NCBI GenBank assembly: GCA_043779285.1
Contig: JAYWEL010000051.1
Span: 1-5,551 of the forward strand
Length of the DNA: 5,551 nt
DNA from: MGR-bin208 sp043779285
GTDB taxonomy: Bacteria; Bacteroidota; Bacteroidia; Chitinophagales; Chitinophagaceae
Direction: 5' to 3'
Shown here piece after piece: positions 4,566 to 5,551 of this stretch. How positions within the stretch are numbered: the first letter of the stretch is position 1; every line of letters begins with the position of its first letter. The notes below the pieces were generated by a model. The model had not been told where the DNA came from. It did no database searches and worked only from the letters and a program-made list of their open reading frames with translations. A program made the position numbers and the translations under genes.

Positions 4566-5551
4566 ATGCAAGCATCACTAACCGCCAAAACAAAACGAAT
4601 CGAATCCATCGATATTCTCCGTGGCATCGCCATGGTCATCATGGCATTGGATCATACCCGGGATTATTTTCATATTGGTGCCAACATCGATGATCTGTTG
4701 AATCTGGCTACTACTACACCTATATTATTTTTCACCAGGTGGATCACCCATTTCTGTGCCCCCATCTTTGTATTCCTTTCCGGTACTTCCATTTATCTGC
4801 AGAGTTTACGAAAAACTAAAAAAGAGCTGAGTGCGTTTTTAATTAAACGTGGCCTGTGGTTAATTTTTGTGGAGGTTGCCATTATATCTCTTGCCTGGAC
4901 ATTCAATCCATTTTACAACGTAATACCCCTACAAGTTATCTGGGCCATCGGTATCTGCATGGTCATACTTGGTTTGTTAATTCACCTGCCTTTCAAATGG
5001 ATTTTGACTTTAGGTTTGTTGATTGTACTAGGTCACAACCTATTGGATTATCCTGAAGCAGCTGTTGGTTTTAAAGCCGGTTTCTGGTGGGATTTATTTC
5101 ATACAGGATATTTTACGCCTTATGAATTTGCAAAAAATCATTTTGTTTTTTTAGTGTACCCCTTTGTGCCCTGGCTTGGTTTGATGATACTGGGGTACTG
5201 TACCGGCAGGTTCTATTCAGCTGATTATACCGAAGCACAAAGAAAAAAAATCCTGACCGGCATCGGGTTTTCATTAATCACCATGTTTGTGTTGTTGCGG
5301 ACTATTAATATCTACGGTGATCCGCATGCATGGAGTTCTCAAAAAAACGAGCTGTTTACTTTTCTGTCTTTTATCAATGTAAACAAATACCCTCCTTCAC
5401 TTTTATTTATGTGTATCATTATCGGCCCCGGATTTTTATTGCTGGCTTTTCTTGAAAAAATTAAAAACGCTTTTACCGGCATCATGGTTGTTTTCGGCCG
5501 CACTGCCTTCTTCTATTATATTATTCACCTGTATTTAATTCACCTGCTTAC
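4566..5551 (+). CDS. DUF1624 / heparan-alpha-glucosaminide N-acetyltransferase-like multi-pass membrane protein (3' end cut off)
   Basis: 328 residues are visible from ATG and the frame is still open at the window end. The start is supported by the short N-terminus before RIESIDILRGIAMVIMALDH (residues 11-30), the hallmark opening of this membrane acyltransferase family, with DHTRDYF at 29-35. Further family-like segments are FTRWITHFCAPIFVFLSGTS (56-75), KYPPSLLFM near 274-282, and FGRTAFFYYIIHLYLIHLL at 310-328, normally close to the end. Several hydrophobic stretches suit a polytopic inner-membrane protein (about 92-112, 122-140, 143-160, 193-212, 228-246, 277-296). Members are thought to transfer acyl groups to sugars, but most bacterial ones are uncharacterised and the substrate cannot be read from sequence. 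The 80-base repeat-bearing gap separates it from the paralog array, so a functional link is unproven. Roughly 40-70 residues are probably missing. Confidence 0.9.
   Translation, partial: MQASLTAKTKRIESIDILRGIAMVIMALDHTRDYFHIGANIDDLLNLATTTPILFFTRWITHFCAPIFVFLSGTSIYLQSLRKTKKELSAFLIKRGLWLIFVEVAIISLAWTFNPFYNVIPLQVIWAIGICMVILGLLIHLPFKWILTLGLLIVLGHNLLDYPEAAVGFKAGFWWDLFHTGYFTPYEFAKNHFVFLVYPFVPWLGLMILGYCTGRFYSADYTEAQRKKILTGIGFSLITMFVLLRTINIYGDPHAWSSQKNELFTFLSFINVNKYPPSLLFMCIIIGPGFLLLAFLEKIKNAFTGIMVVFGRTAFFYYIIHLYLIHLL

Noticed and set aside
4856..5056. 66-residue + strand frame inside the acyltransferase
   Set aside because: It is a different frame of a well-supported family protein, with no leader or domain of its own.

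Overview
The window looks like chromosomal DNA from a Bacteroidota bacterium, most likely the Chitinophagaceae or a close relative. The reasons are a low overall GC content, A-rich leaders without Shine-Dalgarno sequences, a His-rich head plus membrane-helix protein family that I remember only from this phylum, and a typical DUF1624-type membrane acyltransferase. The lineage is an inference.

Layout: everything reads on the + strand. Positions 1-4485 hold a tandem array of five paralogous genes of unknown function, A to E: 1-852 (5' end outside the window), 856-1764, 1880-2752, 2848-3603 and 3607-4485. A 34-residue single-helix membrane ORF (1774-1878) sits between B and C. Position 4566 to the window end holds the first 328 residues of a multi-pass membrane protein of the DUF1624 / heparan-alpha-glucosaminide N-acetyltransferase-like family. 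No stretch over 100 bases lacks a gene, and I see no tRNA, rRNA, mobile element or CRISPR array.

The paralogs are modular. Module 1, an N-terminal tail of about 30 residues (MKKNKK...EEISS.NTDLP), is present in B, C and E, visible in part in A and absent from D. Module 2 is a TCAAC/TCATAAC-type word repeat that reads in frame in A, B, C and E; related words occupy the intergenic DNA before D and before the acyltransferase. Module 3 is a nearly invariant head of about 42 residues: MEVHHH.H, a basic KKWKEY and one membrane helix. Module 4 is a much more divergent body of about 200 residues with a shared T..QLK..G..R.I motif and a KEY.(L/I) C-terminus. Counted from MEVHHH, the five proteins are 247, 248, 245, 251 and 247 residues long.

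The short gaps (3, 9, 1, 95, 3 and 80 bases) suggest co-transcription. The simplest reading is a family of membrane-anchored proteins with a cytoplasmic His-rich tip and a variable helical domain outside the membrane, maintained by duplication with exchange or strong constraint at the 5' end. Their function is unknown. The most interesting features are the conserved-head/variable-body design and the intergenic-type repeat words inside the reading frames just before an internal ATG.
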